A stretch of 64,000 nt of DNA from Fasciolopsis buskii (GCA_008360955.1 LUCM01008294.1:26366-90365); one strand, 5' to 3'. Positions 49,888 through 61,842 are shown, numbered from the stretch's first letter. Numbers and translations: made by a program. Notes: generated by a model not told the origin, from the letters alone.

Positions 49888-50179
49888 GCCCCTGGGAAAA
49901 TAAACATTTTTTTAATGCACCAGACAGCAGTAGTGGAAAAAGCTCTTCCCGGATGTTTGAAAAGGATGCAATTAGGTATCCAAGTGAAAAACTTTCCGGG
50001 AACAATCCATGATAGCGAGCTAATTCCCAAATCAACTTTGGAAAATCCAATAGAATTGGATAGCTGTTTTACCTTCTTCACAAACACTGCATGTTTCATA
50101 TGCCCAGCTGAGAATCGAGCAAGCCTTGGATGAGCCACGCTGAGCTGACCACCTAAATCCGCGAAATATCCTTTTTCTA

Positions 50180-50355
50180 TTTTTATCTTTTACTTCTTTT
50201 CTCAATGGAACAACAATGTACATCAATTTTCAGGAAGAGGGCCGCGGTCGACAGAGGGCTGCCAAGTGGGGAAGATGATCGGCGGTGGGAGGATTCGAAC
50301 CTTCGACCTTCACGTCCAAACACCACAACCTTATCCGCCTGGCCACCTCCGGACC
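50180..50355 (-). repeat. tRNA-derived SINE, full-length copy
   Basis: Same order and orientation as the copy 300 bases to the left: tail TTATCTTTTACTTCTTTTCT, end motif TGTACATCAATTTTCAGG, core GGCCGCGGTCGACAG, GGCTGCCAAGTGGGG, B-box complement GGATTCGAACCTTCG, and head ending CTTATCCGCCTGGCCACC. The A-box is intact. Confidence 0.88.
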
Positions 50356-51154
50356 ACTCAGACAGAGTTGGCTCGGTTGTTAGACAGTGTTCCGCAACTT
50401 CATCCGTTGCCGAAACAGCTATCGGAAATCGGTATGGGCCGACTGTTTTACTGTGGATCCGACTGGACTGAATTCATTGCGTACTACCTTGGGGAGTTCT
50501 GTTGGCTCACAGGTCTACTCGAACCCAGGAAGGAACCCAAAATAAATCTAAGGGAATGCGTCAATCTTCAACTGTTGACTAACAATTAAACACTTTTGGT
50601 TAACTGGTAGTAACATTAATTTTTGTTCGGTACTCATTGAAAGAGCCCCACTTATTGAAGGTGATTTAGTGTTTGGTGCAATAATTACAATATCCCGTAC
50701 AGAAAGTTCGTCAATGTGTTAAGGCGACTGGACTAGGACAACACATAATCGACCACTCCTAGTTGAATTCACATGGAGCGCAAATACGAGAGGTTCGAAA
50801 ACAATTGTACAGCTCCCATCCGTGCTACCATTTAACAGCAGAAATCGGAAAGGAGAACACAAAGTAAGCCAATCTTTCTGTCGAACTTTTAGGAGATTCG
50901 TGCGCAAACGAACTAAACGGTGACTAATGATAAATTAGGTTTGCTAATGATAATCAATAATGGATGGCGATAGATACTAACAATGTCAAAAGGCAACGCA
51001 ATTAAACGGACGTAGTGTGGATTGAAGCCGTTGATAAGCCGAACGAAACAGTCTTAGCAGAGATGGAGTACAATAGTCCGCGAATTGTTCAGTCGATCGG
51101 TGTTCACCATATGAAGCCAAACTAAAGATCTAATTTCAGGCATACCTGATGATA
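50356..51154. other. Featureless between SINE and hairpin repeat
   Basis: The frame at 50266-50589 starts in SINE sequence and is not credible as a gene. Nothing else seen. Confidence 0.5.
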
Positions 51155-51268
51155 TCAGGACCGAACGACGTAAAGAGTTTGTCGAAAGCTCCAAGCGCCA
51201 TGTACTGGTTTTATTGTGAATGATATAAAAATACTAATCCAGTGCTATTAACATTATATCATTCACAT
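51155..51268 (+). repeat. Hairpin-ended repeat, copy 3 (short hairpin)
   Basis: The head 51155-51212 begins TCAGGACC and aligns without gaps to most of the copy 2 head. It is followed by short outer arms 51213-51228 and 51253-51268 built on ATTGTGAATGATAT. The inside of the hairpin is short and diverged compared with copies 1 and 2. So the head and arm ends are shared while hairpin length varies between copies. Confidence 0.7.
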
Positions 51269-52619
51269 AGCTGATGATCCTTAAAAGTAATGATATTGTG
51301 GTACAATAATTTCCCGTTGTTGACGTTTCAGTGCGACTTTTTTCCGTAGACACTACGGGCTACCTAGCACTAAAGTACGTAGAATGCTTAGAAATCATTT
51401 CAAATTGAATCGAGCGATTCAGAGACAAGCAGGTTTTTCACCTAAATCAGTTCATAAGTGTGTTATTCTTTAAACGGGACCGTGCGTTTTATCATTAATA
51501 ATCGAGGTCTACTACTAAAGAATACTGAACGCCCCGTGACTTTAAAGATGTGGAAGATGTGCGTCTGAGTCTCAAGGAGACATGCGTGTGTAGGTACGTC
51601 GCAAATCTCAATCAACTTTTAATGAAAGATCCCACCGCCCAGCCAGTTACTGTGCGCGTGTCTAGGTGGATTTCAGTATCCTTTATCGCACTCACAATAG
51701 CCTGTTCATAGTCGGTCGTTTTCGACGGCAGCGTAAGACGGAATTTGTTGTCGCTTAGTTAAGTTTATCGAATGCAAACTATTCTATGGCGTGAAAATAT
51801 GTCCAAGCATATTTAATCTCCGCGAAACAGGGTTTCAAATTTCGATCGAATCCGTGTTCGAGTTGTCTTGCTGTTCGACTTAATAAATCAATTCATTTTA
51901 CTTGTTACAAAATCCCCTCTCAAAGTTAGACATGAGAAAAAACCGAATGGTTACACCCTTATTAAGAAACATGACTTGGAATTATGACTTCTAAAGGACG
52001 GACCGGGAGGGCAGTTTCAAAATAGCAACCTGAGGAGCACGAAGAGATACTCGGTTTACCGTTCTAAAGAATCAGTAGAGAAGTAAATCGGTTTCTGGAA
52101 TACTACACATATATTAAAGTAGTTTGCACAAAATGAACAAAAAGAATGCCCCTTTGGTGACAGCCTGAGATGGTCCGATAATTTCAAAATCTTTGTGGTC
52201 GAGTGAGTAGAAGTAAGAAGAATAAGATCAATGAACTCTGATTCGTCTTAGTTACCTAAAGCATAACAAGTGCACAGTGTTTCGAGAAGAGCCACAGTCT
52301 TTGAAAGGATGTTAGGTGGATTGGTAACCAACGATGGAAGGAGTGGAAACGAAGATTCTCGTGACCGAAACAGACTGCTATGTGATGTGTTGTGACCACT
52401 CACACATCTCCATGGCCCAGCGAGCTGACAGCTTATCTCCAACCGACACACCACCCATACCTCGAAAGTCAGTCGGTAATTTAATTGGAAAAAAATGAGC
52501 GGAAAAACAGTAGATTTGATCGGCGGTTGTCAAATGAAGAGGTTCGAATCCAACATCTGCTTGTCACTTTAATGACATGTGGCACTTCGCTATCGCCCAG
52601 CTCGTTACCACTCGTGGCC
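51269..52619. other. No supported gene
   Basis: A GAGGTTCGAATCC word at 52530 resembles a B-box but lacks a SINE body. The rest is unremarkable. Confidence 0.45.
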
Positions 52620-53240
52620 TGTTGGCTATGGTGCACCCTCCTTCCACTAAGCTAGTGCACCAGTTACTCCAGTATAAAACAGAAGGGTCTCCATTCAGCA
52701 ACCCCACATCTACTTTGGGAGCAGGTTCTCAGGACGAAGAGCATTAGGCATAAATCCTAACCGTTTTCACACTTATGCGCAGGATTCCCGAGGATTACAC
52801 AGTGCACACAATTGCGTAGTGCATCGGTCGTCAGAATCGCGCCGCCCACTAGATCGAGTTCAGAGAGCAACGGATAGGTGGTCAGGGTTCCCTCTTTTGT
52901 ACTCAGTCCGCGTCTTTTGCCAAAACCGTCTCGCTTTGCCGTCTGCGCCTGTTAATAGTGCTCCCGCTGATAACGTGCCCGGTGCCTGTAACGCTTCATG
53001 CGCAACGTGGACCAGACAGACTCGCACGAGTTGTTGTTCCATTCGGCTTGAGCTTTCAAAACTGCAAAATGTAAACTGTTGTTGCAACACTGGCTTCAGC
53101 TGCGCAACAAAGAACGGCAGCACAATATTAGAAGCAACCACTTGTGGATGCAACAATGCTCGAGCAGCAACTGTGACTTTCACCTGATGTACGGCTGAGG
53201 TCGGAATGTTGTGCGCACTGTGCCGTGGCGTGTTCATTTG
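52620..53240. other. GC-richer segment with open frames on both strands
   Basis: The segment begins with an inverted repeat (GGTGCAC ... GTGCACC, 52633-52662), then a TATA-like GTATAAAAC at 52673. It holds a 122-codon plus-strand frame (52819-53187, Cys-rich at its end) and a 125-codon minus-strand frame (53237-52860, ATG-started, donor-like GTGAAAG after codon 18). The two mirror each other, so at most one is coding. The GC shift suggests either a real exon cluster or an old mobile element. No reverse transcriptase, protease or transposase motif was seen. Confidence 0.25.
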
Positions 53241-54791
53241 AGTTCAGCGGTGACAAGACACAAATTTTTCTGTGCTGCAGTTACCCATCACGTGAATGTT
53301 TTCGATTATCGAAGATTGGCACTGAACTAATGGAAATGGATGGAATGACTCTGCGAGCAACGTGTGCGGGTAAGAATTAATTATTAGGTACACGGTCAGA
53401 GAAGTTTAGGCGACTTTGTTGATTGGGTCACGCATCGTTTTAGGCAAATGCAACTCTAGCGCACGTTACTCGTATCTCATTCTTTCTACGCAGTGGATGA
53501 AACCGCGTGGAAGTCAGTAGATGGTGCAGCAACATGAAATATAAAAACGGACTGCAAAGTTAGGTAAAATAGGTATCTCACTATTGCCTGGTTCCAGTCT
53601 AAAATTTCCCTTCACCGGTTACCCGATTACATCGAAGAATATGGTAGCGTTGTCAGGACCAGTGACAATCGTGCTGTCATTCTCACCTGAATCCGAATGG
53701 TGGAAAAATGTGCACCGGTACAGTTAGATTTTGCCTTCCGTGAGTTGAATACGATGGCATTATTTTCTTTTCTCGCTCCCGTAGCTTTATTCATTCTTCC
53801 CGTATCCGATCCCAACGCGGTCAGAAAAGCAGCGGTCAGCGGAGCTCACTATGTAGTTTATAGCTGTACGTTGATGATGACGATAACACGTGAAAATGCC
53901 AACCGCTTGATCGCTAACCACGGTTATTGATTCAGTATTTGCAGTCTAATCACCAATCTTGGGCATCATATGCGTTCGGAAACGTCAGAATATGTTGCAG
54001 TTTGGAAAATGATTGAAAAAAGCAGTCGAGAATAAGTCATTTACTTCAAACCGTGCTATGCGTCGTTTTCCCCCTATGTTCTACTGTCTATTTTTAGATA
54101 GTCTCGTCTTCCATCGTTCACAATCAGTCATCTAACCATTTTTTCCCAAAGACCGAATTTTTCCTGGTATAAATGAAACATATTGGCTCATTCTGTTTGT
54201 CTCCTACATTGGATCGTACGCTATCTCTACCGGACTTGGTCACCCAATAGGCCATCGATAGCGTTCTTGGTGAAAAATTTCGAAAACTTTCGAACTGCAA
54301 AAACGGTTATTTTTCCCACCCGTTCGCCTCAGTCTTCGCACATGTCCTCAACTTAACCCCATTCTTGGTGCACAACATGATACTAGTAATTCGGCATAAG
54401 AAATGAAACTTTATCAAGCAGATATATGCAACGAGTAGATAGAAACAACGAATGAGATGGAATGAGCGAGACAGGATTCAACATCGGTTTGCGATGTGCA
54501 GCCAACTGCCATTGACAGATTATCGATCACGAGAACAAAAGCCTCAGGGGAGTGGGAAATGTGGGCTGATTTAGTTGCTGTCTTTTTTCTCAAAGTCTAC
54601 TTTGTAATCTTGTCTGTGAGTAAAAATTAGAACTGCTCCCCCCGGTATGTTCCACGCCTTAATTACCAAATCAAGTAATTGGAAAACATCCTTTCATTGC
54701 ATGATTGAGGTCGAAAATTAGGTTTGGAATAGCTTGTTTCGTGACTTCATCAATATAACGCGACAAACATTTCGTTTTCGGGTTTTTGCAG
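53241..54791. other. Exon-like fragments only
   Basis: Two plus frames over 53597-53737 look ordinary, one ending at a donor TTCC|GTGAGT (53737) whose phase would fit the exon at 54792. The competing frames cannot be separated by eye. Confidence 0.3.
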
Positions 54792-54961
54792 TCATAATGA
54801 ATTCGACAGGCGGAAGAAGTGCAATTTTTTCACTCCGATATTTTGTCAGTCATCCTCGAGGTTGGCCACGGATTCAGCTTACATTTCCGGGTCAACCATT
54901 TCGTGTAGATGAGTTCGTGGAACTGGATGAAAGTGACAGAAAAAGCTGCTTTGAAGCTGAG
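54792..54961 (+). CDS. Exon candidate with strong splice sites
   Basis: The 170-base segment runs from a strong acceptor (TTTTCGGGTTTTTGCAG) to a donor GAG|GTATGC. It is entered after one base and leaves in phase 0. The 56 codons include a mixed hydrophobic/aromatic stretch with HPRGWPRIQLTF and then an acidic part, FVELDESD. A following acceptor (TTCCTTTGCCTACCCAG at 55019) would bring a stop within five codons. Otherwise the exon may join the chain at 55.6-59.05 kb. The GWPR segment loosely recalls B9/C2-type folds, but that is too little to assign a family. Confidence 0.3.
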
Positions 54962-55695
54962 GTATGCGGGAATTGTAAAGTTGTAAAATAGCCCAGTTGA
55001 TTGTTCCTTTGCCTACCCAGTGTCAGCGCCGTTAGGCAATTAACGTAACGATGTAACCACTCCACGGCGCTAAGACTGAACCTCAATCCTCCTCCATTTG
55101 TGCCAGATATTAGCACTTTCGATAATCCGATCTGTAGGTGAGACCATGACACATTTTTCACACCATATACAGTCCAAACTGTAATGTTTATAACATAAGG
55201 AGTTTGTTCGATATTGACACAAACGCAATAAGAAAGGATGAAAAAAACAACTGTATAAGTTACATTGCGTTTCAGTCGAAATGATCTCCGATCTTTTTGT
55301 TATGAAGGTTAGGATGTGGAATAAGAACATCACCAGGTCGCCCTCAGGGGGAAAACAGATTTGCGCAAGTCGTATCTGAATGCGCGTTCATAAATGGGGC
55401 ACTGAAAAACGCGACTAACTGTTATGGGAGAGGTAGCCGCTTGATGAAATTCACACTTTTATTTTTGATACCTAAGTTATGGCAACACGGATAGAATTTC
55501 ACAACCGGGATCAAATCTCCCATATTCGGATTGTTGAACTACATGGTCGGTTCATACATCAGTCGACCGACACCGGGATATGCAGTCGAATTAAAACCAG
55601 ATACTCAGATGAATATTACTCGATTGACTTAAGGTTGGATTATGATACCATTGAGGTTTGAGGATCTCAGTGAATTTGGCAGGTCAAACGATCAG

Positions 55696-58600
55696 AACTA
55701 TGGACTATACTGTCTTGATCCGCAAAGCGAAATGTTCCTGGTACTTTCAACAGATAATTAGGGAGTTCATACAACCTAACATTGCGGAAATTAGCACAGT
55801 TCAGCGTGATTCACGTGAGACTGTTCACAAGGTTGGTAAATTGCAACCACAGATAATTATTGACAGACAGAAATCGATAGGATATCCACTCGGACGTGTG
55901 TGGTTGACCTGTTTGGTGAGTTTGCACGATTGCTGTATGAGCGGCCTAGGCGGACTCAACAGGGTTTCTTCTGTCGGCAACCACGTATTTGATGTTCATT
56001 TCGTTCTTTAAAATTTTGAAGAATGAATTAGAATACACTCAAAAAACCAAGACAAAATATGTAAATAATTTCATGGCAGCACATTTGTTTGTCACTGAGG
56101 CTTCGGGTCTTAGAAATTGCAGGAATACGGCCTCTTTTTATCTCATTACATTATTTATGGATGTGATAGACATTCATTCTGTGACAAATCGGATAAAGTG
56201 GATAGACGAAAGGTTCACTAATCTCATCAACAGAGTCTGGTCACGTGAAACTGAATTAACTAGAACTGACCGTGTTGACGTTTTTTCCCAAAATATCAAG
56301 GTTTTCCTGCATTTAGTATATCGAGCACACACATGCGTGCATAAGGCTACAAGCAAAAAGATACGCCCAATTTATTGATTGATATTGTTCAAAAGTCAAA
56401 ACGAAAAAATCAAATACTCGGCGGGAACATTCACCGCCTGGTTATTTGTGTGACTATCTCGATTCATTTCAGTCGGTTCGTTTTAGAATCAGAACAAATG
56501 TGTCGTTCACGAAAAATTCCATTTTTATTGCCAAAACAGAGCCAAGATTTAGCAAGTATGAATAGAACTCATTTCGCGGGTATAAGAACCCAGATTGAAA
56601 CGACATCCGAACTATTTTGCATTTTGCATGGCAGAAGAATAATAGCTGACACGTACGCGCGTCACTCAGGTACAGACTAGCTCTAAAAGCGAAATGGACT
56701 TGGAAAATGTTGAACACATTGCCATAGTTTTTTATGCCTTGATTTTCGAATCTTTTTCTTAGCTGAATAATTCTGTAAAACAGGGATACCATTGCCTGTA
56801 ATCCTGTGTGGAGGGCTCCTTATTTCTTTTCCTGTCACCGTAAAAATATCGGAGACTCCTATTTGCATTTGCCCGCCAAAGGACACCCTGTGTGCAAGTT
56901 TCATCCGTACAGAGGTCTGCATTATCCATGTCGGTGATCGAGACGGTTTGATGGCCAAATTCGTCAGGGAAAGCTGTTCAGGATAACATTTTAACTATCG
57001 CCCACCTTCGCAAATTTTTGTCGGCTTATTGTTTGTGCCTCTACGGTTAGAGTAAATATGGCCAGTGCCACGCGGGAACAGATGGGAGAGGACACTAAAA
57101 TAACCATCCACGGTTGACTAGGGATTCGGTCGGTTTCAGGGTCCCGGTGATTCACTGTTTTATTAGTAGCACAGTACCATTCCTTGTCAGATCGCGTTTG
57201 ATCAACCGGCGAATAGTTTGTGCTGTTTGGCCCTAGTATCGCGGGTTCGATTCCTTCAGTTACGGGTTATCTGCCATTACGTTGTATTTGTACTTGAAAT
57301 GGCAATACAGGAAAAATGTAAAATTGCGAATTACCAATAGGCAATAGATTGAATGCAAATCAAGCTATAAGGCTGAGGACAGCCAGAAAACCATAGCAAC
57401 TACGGAGCACAGTGGGTTTGTTTACAAATCATGCATTTTTGCAGAATAGAAACAATCTCGATTGATGGGACGCATTCCATCCAGTGACGTTCGAGGCTTG
57501 TTTAAATTTTACAATGGCCTGTCCCCGCAGTTATCATTGGCAGTCCAAACATAACTGGACCAGCTTTTATCACATGACTTACTTGTTGGGTCAGGACACA
57601 CTAGCATGAATAAAAACTGTCATTAGTTTCCAAGCTTACATTTAACATTACTGTTCATCTGTTAATGTAGTGAAAGTAAACAAAAAATCTAGGAAGATTA
57701 TTTCCGACCGATGCGGGGGGACTTTTCAACTGTTTCTTTCGCAAACCGAGCTCGTCGATGAGCTCGTGCGCCCATTGCCCCCGTTGCCAATTCAGCAAAT
57801 GAAGGCTTCTGGAACAAACTGTACACCGTTTCAAATTCCATGCTAGCATCTGTTTGCTTCCAGGGCAAAAGCCTCATTCAAAAAGAGTAACTGAAATTGG
57901 GAAGAACTTGCAAGTTGTTGAGCATGACAGAAACCGGGAAATTGTTTAATTCGAGGAATTCCGTAGATAGGCTGACTGTGGGCGCAGCTGACATTGCTTC
58001 GCCTGAGCGTTAGTTTTACATCCATGTGCCTTCGTGTTTTTTTTCGCTGACTTAATTCTTGTCTTCTTGATCGAGAGATGCAATGCAGTGGTCATACTCT
58101 CTTTTCCAAAGTTTCAACAATTTAAGTTAATTGAAAATCGAAAAAAATGCTTCAAAAGAAAATTTTGGATTATGGTAAAGTCGAGTAAGCGTCGAAATTT
58201 TTCTTCGGATTTACCTATTGACGTCGGAAAAGCTATACTGATTCGGGTAAAACAAAACACGCGCATATCGCACAGTGCAACATTGTGAGAACAGTAGCAC
58301 ATTCGTCTCCCTTTCTTTGTCGGGATTCGGGAGTGAAAACAGTTTGACTATCCCGGACGGGGACAGCGAGTGTCTTTCTGCGGCGCACATACTCATTCCA
58401 TTCACAGTTCACTCATACTTTACTGCTTTCGAGTGCTTGGACGAGTAATCATTCATTTCGACTTGATTGGATAAACGCCGAACCCTGTTAAAAAAACAGG
58501 ATAAATTAGTGGAACTCTTGCATTTGAAAACCCTTCTTGTTCTATGCAGCTATTTGATTCAATAATGACTCGCTATTTCCTGTTATATTGTCCTCTTTTA

Positions 58601-59050
58601 AATAGATGGTACTAAGAGGTAACAATCAAAACCAGTACGCGGTGGTGCAAAGCCAATGGTTGCAAATATCTAAGATTTAATTCATCATGTTAGCTTTGGT
58701 AGTTCACGAAATGTGTATCGCTTTGTTTCACACGTGACCGATTTTGGCGTTTGCTCCCTGCATGTTGACGAATTGCTTCGTCGCTTAGGGGTTTTTCTCT
58801 TAATCGAAACTCGATTTATTAGGTGCTAGGTTGCGGCAAATGCTCAGTTCACTTGTTTTTTAAATGTACCATTCCAAGTAACTCCAAAACAGTAGCTGTA
58901 TTCTCTACAAAGATGAAACTTAGTCGCGAACGTTTTAACAATAAATTGAAACACGGAAATCGGTTTGGTCAGCTTGACACTGCTCAACTAGATGCCAAAT
59001 TTTATGGTATTATGATTTCAGCCATGGGAACTATTCATATATTTCAATAA
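55696..59050 (+). CDS. Multi-exon gene model, C-terminal part, unidentified
   Basis: Five plus-strand exons join in consistent phase. Exon 55696-55916 ends phase 0 at a strong TTG|GTGAGT. Exon 56473-56555 runs from TTTCAG to CAA|GTATGA. Exon 56784-56914 lies between GTAAAACAG and GAG|GTCTGC. Exon 58089-58246 follows a long T/C tract and ends CGG|GTAAAA. The terminal exon 58823-59050 ends in a TAA embedded in TTCAATAAAG, so stop and poly(A) signal overlap. The joined tail of about 270 residues is basic and Phe/Lys-rich, with scattered Cys, a Pro/Cys/His-rich third exon and no membrane segment. I recognise no family. The 5' end is open: a 62-bp intron (55634-55695) could link it to exon sequence ending at 55633 and then to 54792-54961. 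The third exon's acceptor is the weakest link, since a competing TTTTTCTTAG lies 21 bases upstream. Confidence 0.35.
57203..57265 (+). repeat. Possible tRNA-like fragment
   Basis: B-box-like TCGCGGGTTCGATTCC is preceded by a poorly preserved head (CAACCGGCGAATAGTTTG). It lies inside the large proposed intron of the 55.7-59.05 kb model. Confidence 0.3.
59044..59049 (+). promoter_or_regulatory. Candidate polyadenylation signal overlapping a stop codon
   Basis: The sequence TTTCAATAAAG ends the terminal exon of the 55.7-59.05 kb model, so the AATAAA hexamer overlaps its TAA stop. T/G-rich sequence (TGTGTATATGTATG) follows some 40 bases on. Confidence 0.3.
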
Positions 59051-59869
59051 AGTTATGATTCAATTACTATGTGCTAAACTGTGTATATGTATGACTTTTC
59101 TTAAGCATAGTGAATGTGACGCCCGAACAACTATGCAGAACATGTCCCCAACCATTACAGTTTGTTTCATGCCTTGGTGAATTTGCCTACAATAAATTGC
59201 AACATTTGTGTCGCGCTGACACTGGTCACTGACCACTGCATCACGGGGCCGTCTAATGTGTCCAGAAAAAGCGGCATGGGATGAAGTTTTCCAAACAATA
59301 CATACTCATGTATTTCATTCATTTCAGACTCAGTCAGTCGATAACATGCATTAATTTGTAGCCTCAGACGGAAAAGTCACATGAATAATCGATCAGGCAA
59401 ACGGATCAAACTACAAAACAACCAATGCACGCATAGGGAAATACGTTTCGGATTACCGCGACATCCGAGAGCACGAAAACTCAGTTTGATCTGGGTGTCT
59501 AAAAGGTCCTCAATTTTATTAATTTATTCGGATTTGAATGGAAAATAATTTACCACAACAGAAAGACAAAATATGCTACACGATGCAAGTATTTCGTTTA
59601 TTCTCTTCGATCGTGAGTGTTGAACATGACAGATTTACGCGACAGACTGTGAATAACAAAGGAGTGAGCCAGATGAGAAGTTTCTTGCACACAGTTGCCG
59701 ATAAAGTGGAGTGGGGCATTAATTGCTGACGAGCACTCCTAATGCAACTTAGTCGACGGTGATTAATCAACTAAAACCTGTTAAGAACAAACTGTCCCTT
59801 CTTGGCTCCGGACGCTAAGACTCATGCTGTCACTCGCCACAAGTGCAAGCGTGTGCTTGCAGGCTCATA

Positions 59870-59896
59870 TTGTATGTGTGTGTGTGTGTGTGTGCG
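59870..59896. repeat. TG microsatellite
   Basis: About 11 TG units. Confidence 0.9.
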
Positions 59897-60403
59897 AATG
59901 ACCTTGTTTGTACGGATTTGACCTGTAGGAACAATGTGACCGATTTGGAATTACAATTGTTATAGCTACTGATGCGTAAATTTTTCATCTTTCTAAAGAC
60001 AATTTCTTATGTAGCAGAAACCAGATGGGAATTCCAAGTGAACGTATGCTATTGCTTGAGTGAATTGACGTTGCAGATTCCAAGTATTGTTCTCGAGAAA
60101 AGGACAATTCATTGAATGTTAGATATCGAGAACCTGAGTGGTTGCTTTGTTCATCGCCGAAGTACTTTATTTTATTAGCAATCGTGAGGCGTGAAAATGT
60201 AATTGCATGCGGAGAATTTCATGCGATTTCCGAACAGTTGATAATACATCCATAATGCCAAACTGACCATTGTCAATCATGGGAGCATTGAACAGGCCTT
60301 TCCCCCTGGTTAGAGATCATCAGCAATACACAACCATCCTGTCGATAGTAGAACGAAAACCCCGGGGCAAAACGATTAGTAGTCGAGCTTTTGAATGTAC
60401 TAA

Positions 60404-60571
60404 CCTAACCGGGCTGGATGCCGACAGTTCATCCAGAATCGGCACGCCACGATGCAGTGCCCTCCTCCGGCAGTGGGTTCGCAAGCCACCATGCCCTATG
60501 GAGAAGACGATCAACTTGTGAAAGTTGCTGATGGGAAATATGATGCGGAAATGTTCCGTGCGATTGCCGGC
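60404..60571 (+). other. GC-richer open segment, possible exon
   Basis: A frame of 55 codons plus stop, open from just after a TAC-TAA that forms a perfect TACTAAC branch-site word, has an acceptor-like GCCGACAG inside it (ending 60427). It ends in TAA after an acidic stretch (GEDDQLVKVADGKYDAEM). A donor-like GGCG|GTGTTT lies just before the stop. Another frame (60270-60521) is open too. Composition favours coding, but the frame is not decided. Confidence 0.2.
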
Positions 60572-60596
60572 GGTGTTTAAGCACCCCGCGGGGTAG

Positions 60597-61377
60597 CTGT
60601 TCGTCTATTGGTGGTGGGTCATTGGTGCACAAAGTACTACGGACTGCAAAATTTGTGGGTGGAACGAGGCACAGATCGGTAAAGTGTTAACTTTCAAAAC
60701 ACCGCTGGCATTCAGCTCGGACAACCCAGTAGATATGATGTTTGAGCAACGATCGTCCAGCCTAGACTCGCATTGGATTCTGCACACAACCGACCTGTAC
60801 AGCTTGCTTTTACTAGACAGGATCAAACAGCTTTACACTGATGTCATGCCTTTCAATGGTGAGTCAGGCGTTGGAAAATTGAATGTTTGATCTCATGGGA
60901 TTCTAGCACTTCGGAAGTTCTGGACAACAATCCAATTCGGACGGAATAAGCGGTGCTTACACCTAGCACGTCAGGTTTGATAGCAGAGACCAGTAATAGC
61001 TACTGCACTGACAGTCAAGTATCACTGCTATGAACTTTCGGTAGTCCGTATGAATTTTTTTCATGTCATGTGGTGCATCCATTTTTCGTTTCATCAGTTT
61101 GGCTTACATAAGTAGATTTAAAACCATCTTTTCTCCACGGCAGTTAAAATGTTTAACAAACTCCGGAGACCAATCTATCCTGAATTGCGTAATCGTTAAA
61201 GGAATTACAGTAGGGAACGAATTTTACTGTTTTTTTATTGGTCAGTGTTTTAACGAGTCATTTGTTTACATGAAGACGAAAGCACTCAGTAGGAGCATCT
61301 TCACTAGTCGTTACCTCAGTTTGAACACAAGATTTGCAACAACGGCTGTTGGAATGGCAAAAAACAAAACAACCTGA
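60597..61377 (+). CDS. Two-exon model, unidentified
   Basis: A frame open from 60597 (after a TAG) leads to an excellent donor AATG|GTGAGT at 60858/60859. A possible acceptor inside it (GAGGCACAG, ending 60675) could mark the true exon start. An acceptor ATTACAG at 61210 continues in matching phase to TGA at 61375-61377, with a 352-base intron. The upstream part contains CKICGW and WWW early, then a Leu-rich segment (LYSLLLLDRIKQLY). The second exon has two Cys and a basic, Ser/Thr-rich end. No family was recognised, and no AATAAA follows the stop closely. Confidence 0.27.
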
Positions 61378-61449
61378 GGGCAGAAAACCAGTGGAAGTCG
61401 TTGAATGCTCAAACACACGCACACATACACACACGCACAAACGAATAGT

Positions 61450-61574
61450 TGAATGGTCTTTTCGATAAGTCTAAAGTACCGCAGGAAATGCAATCTTTGG
61501 TTACTTATCCTTCCAGTGTGGACAGATGGGGAGGAATATTGGATACAAAATTTGTTGCTCATTTTCTGCAGCAG
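61450..61574 (+). other. Exon-like frame directly before the AGT array
   Basis: A frame from about 61449 gives an ordinary-looking peptide (with SLVTYPSSVDRWGGILD in the middle) and then runs into the AGT array, where it becomes Ser/Ile repeats. A donor-like GCAGCA|GTTAGT at 61575 would place the array in an intron. If there is no splice here, the array is read as poly-Ser. Confidence 0.2.
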
Positions 61575-61587
61575 TTAGTGCACAGTT

Positions 61588-61774
61588 TTAGTAGTATTAG
61601 TATTAGTATTAGTGTTAGTGTTAGTATAAGTATTAGTATTAGTATTAATATTAATATTAGTATTAGTACTGGTATTGGTGTTAGTATTAGTATTAGCGGT
61701 AGTAGTAGTGGCAGTATTAGTAGTGGTAGTAGTAATAGCAGTATTAGTAGTTGTAGTAGTAGCGGTATTAGTAT

Positions 61775-61807
<33 letters not shown>

Positions 61808-61809
61808 TG

Positions 61810-61841
<32 letters not shown>

Positions 61842-61842
61842 T
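61588..61842. repeat. Compound AGTATT to AGT array
   Basis: About 255 bases. The left part is a six-base unit (AGTATT, with AGTGTT and AATATT variants), the middle mixes AGTATT with AGT, AGC and GGT triplets, and the right part is almost pure AGT. One frame reads Ser/Ile, another Val/Leu, and the reverse strand reads Thr/Asn, so all three long frames here are by-products of the repeat. Confidence 0.97.

Noticed and set aside
50266..50589. A 107-codon plus-strand frame
   Set aside because: Its first third is antisense SINE sequence; the remainder has no start or splice support.
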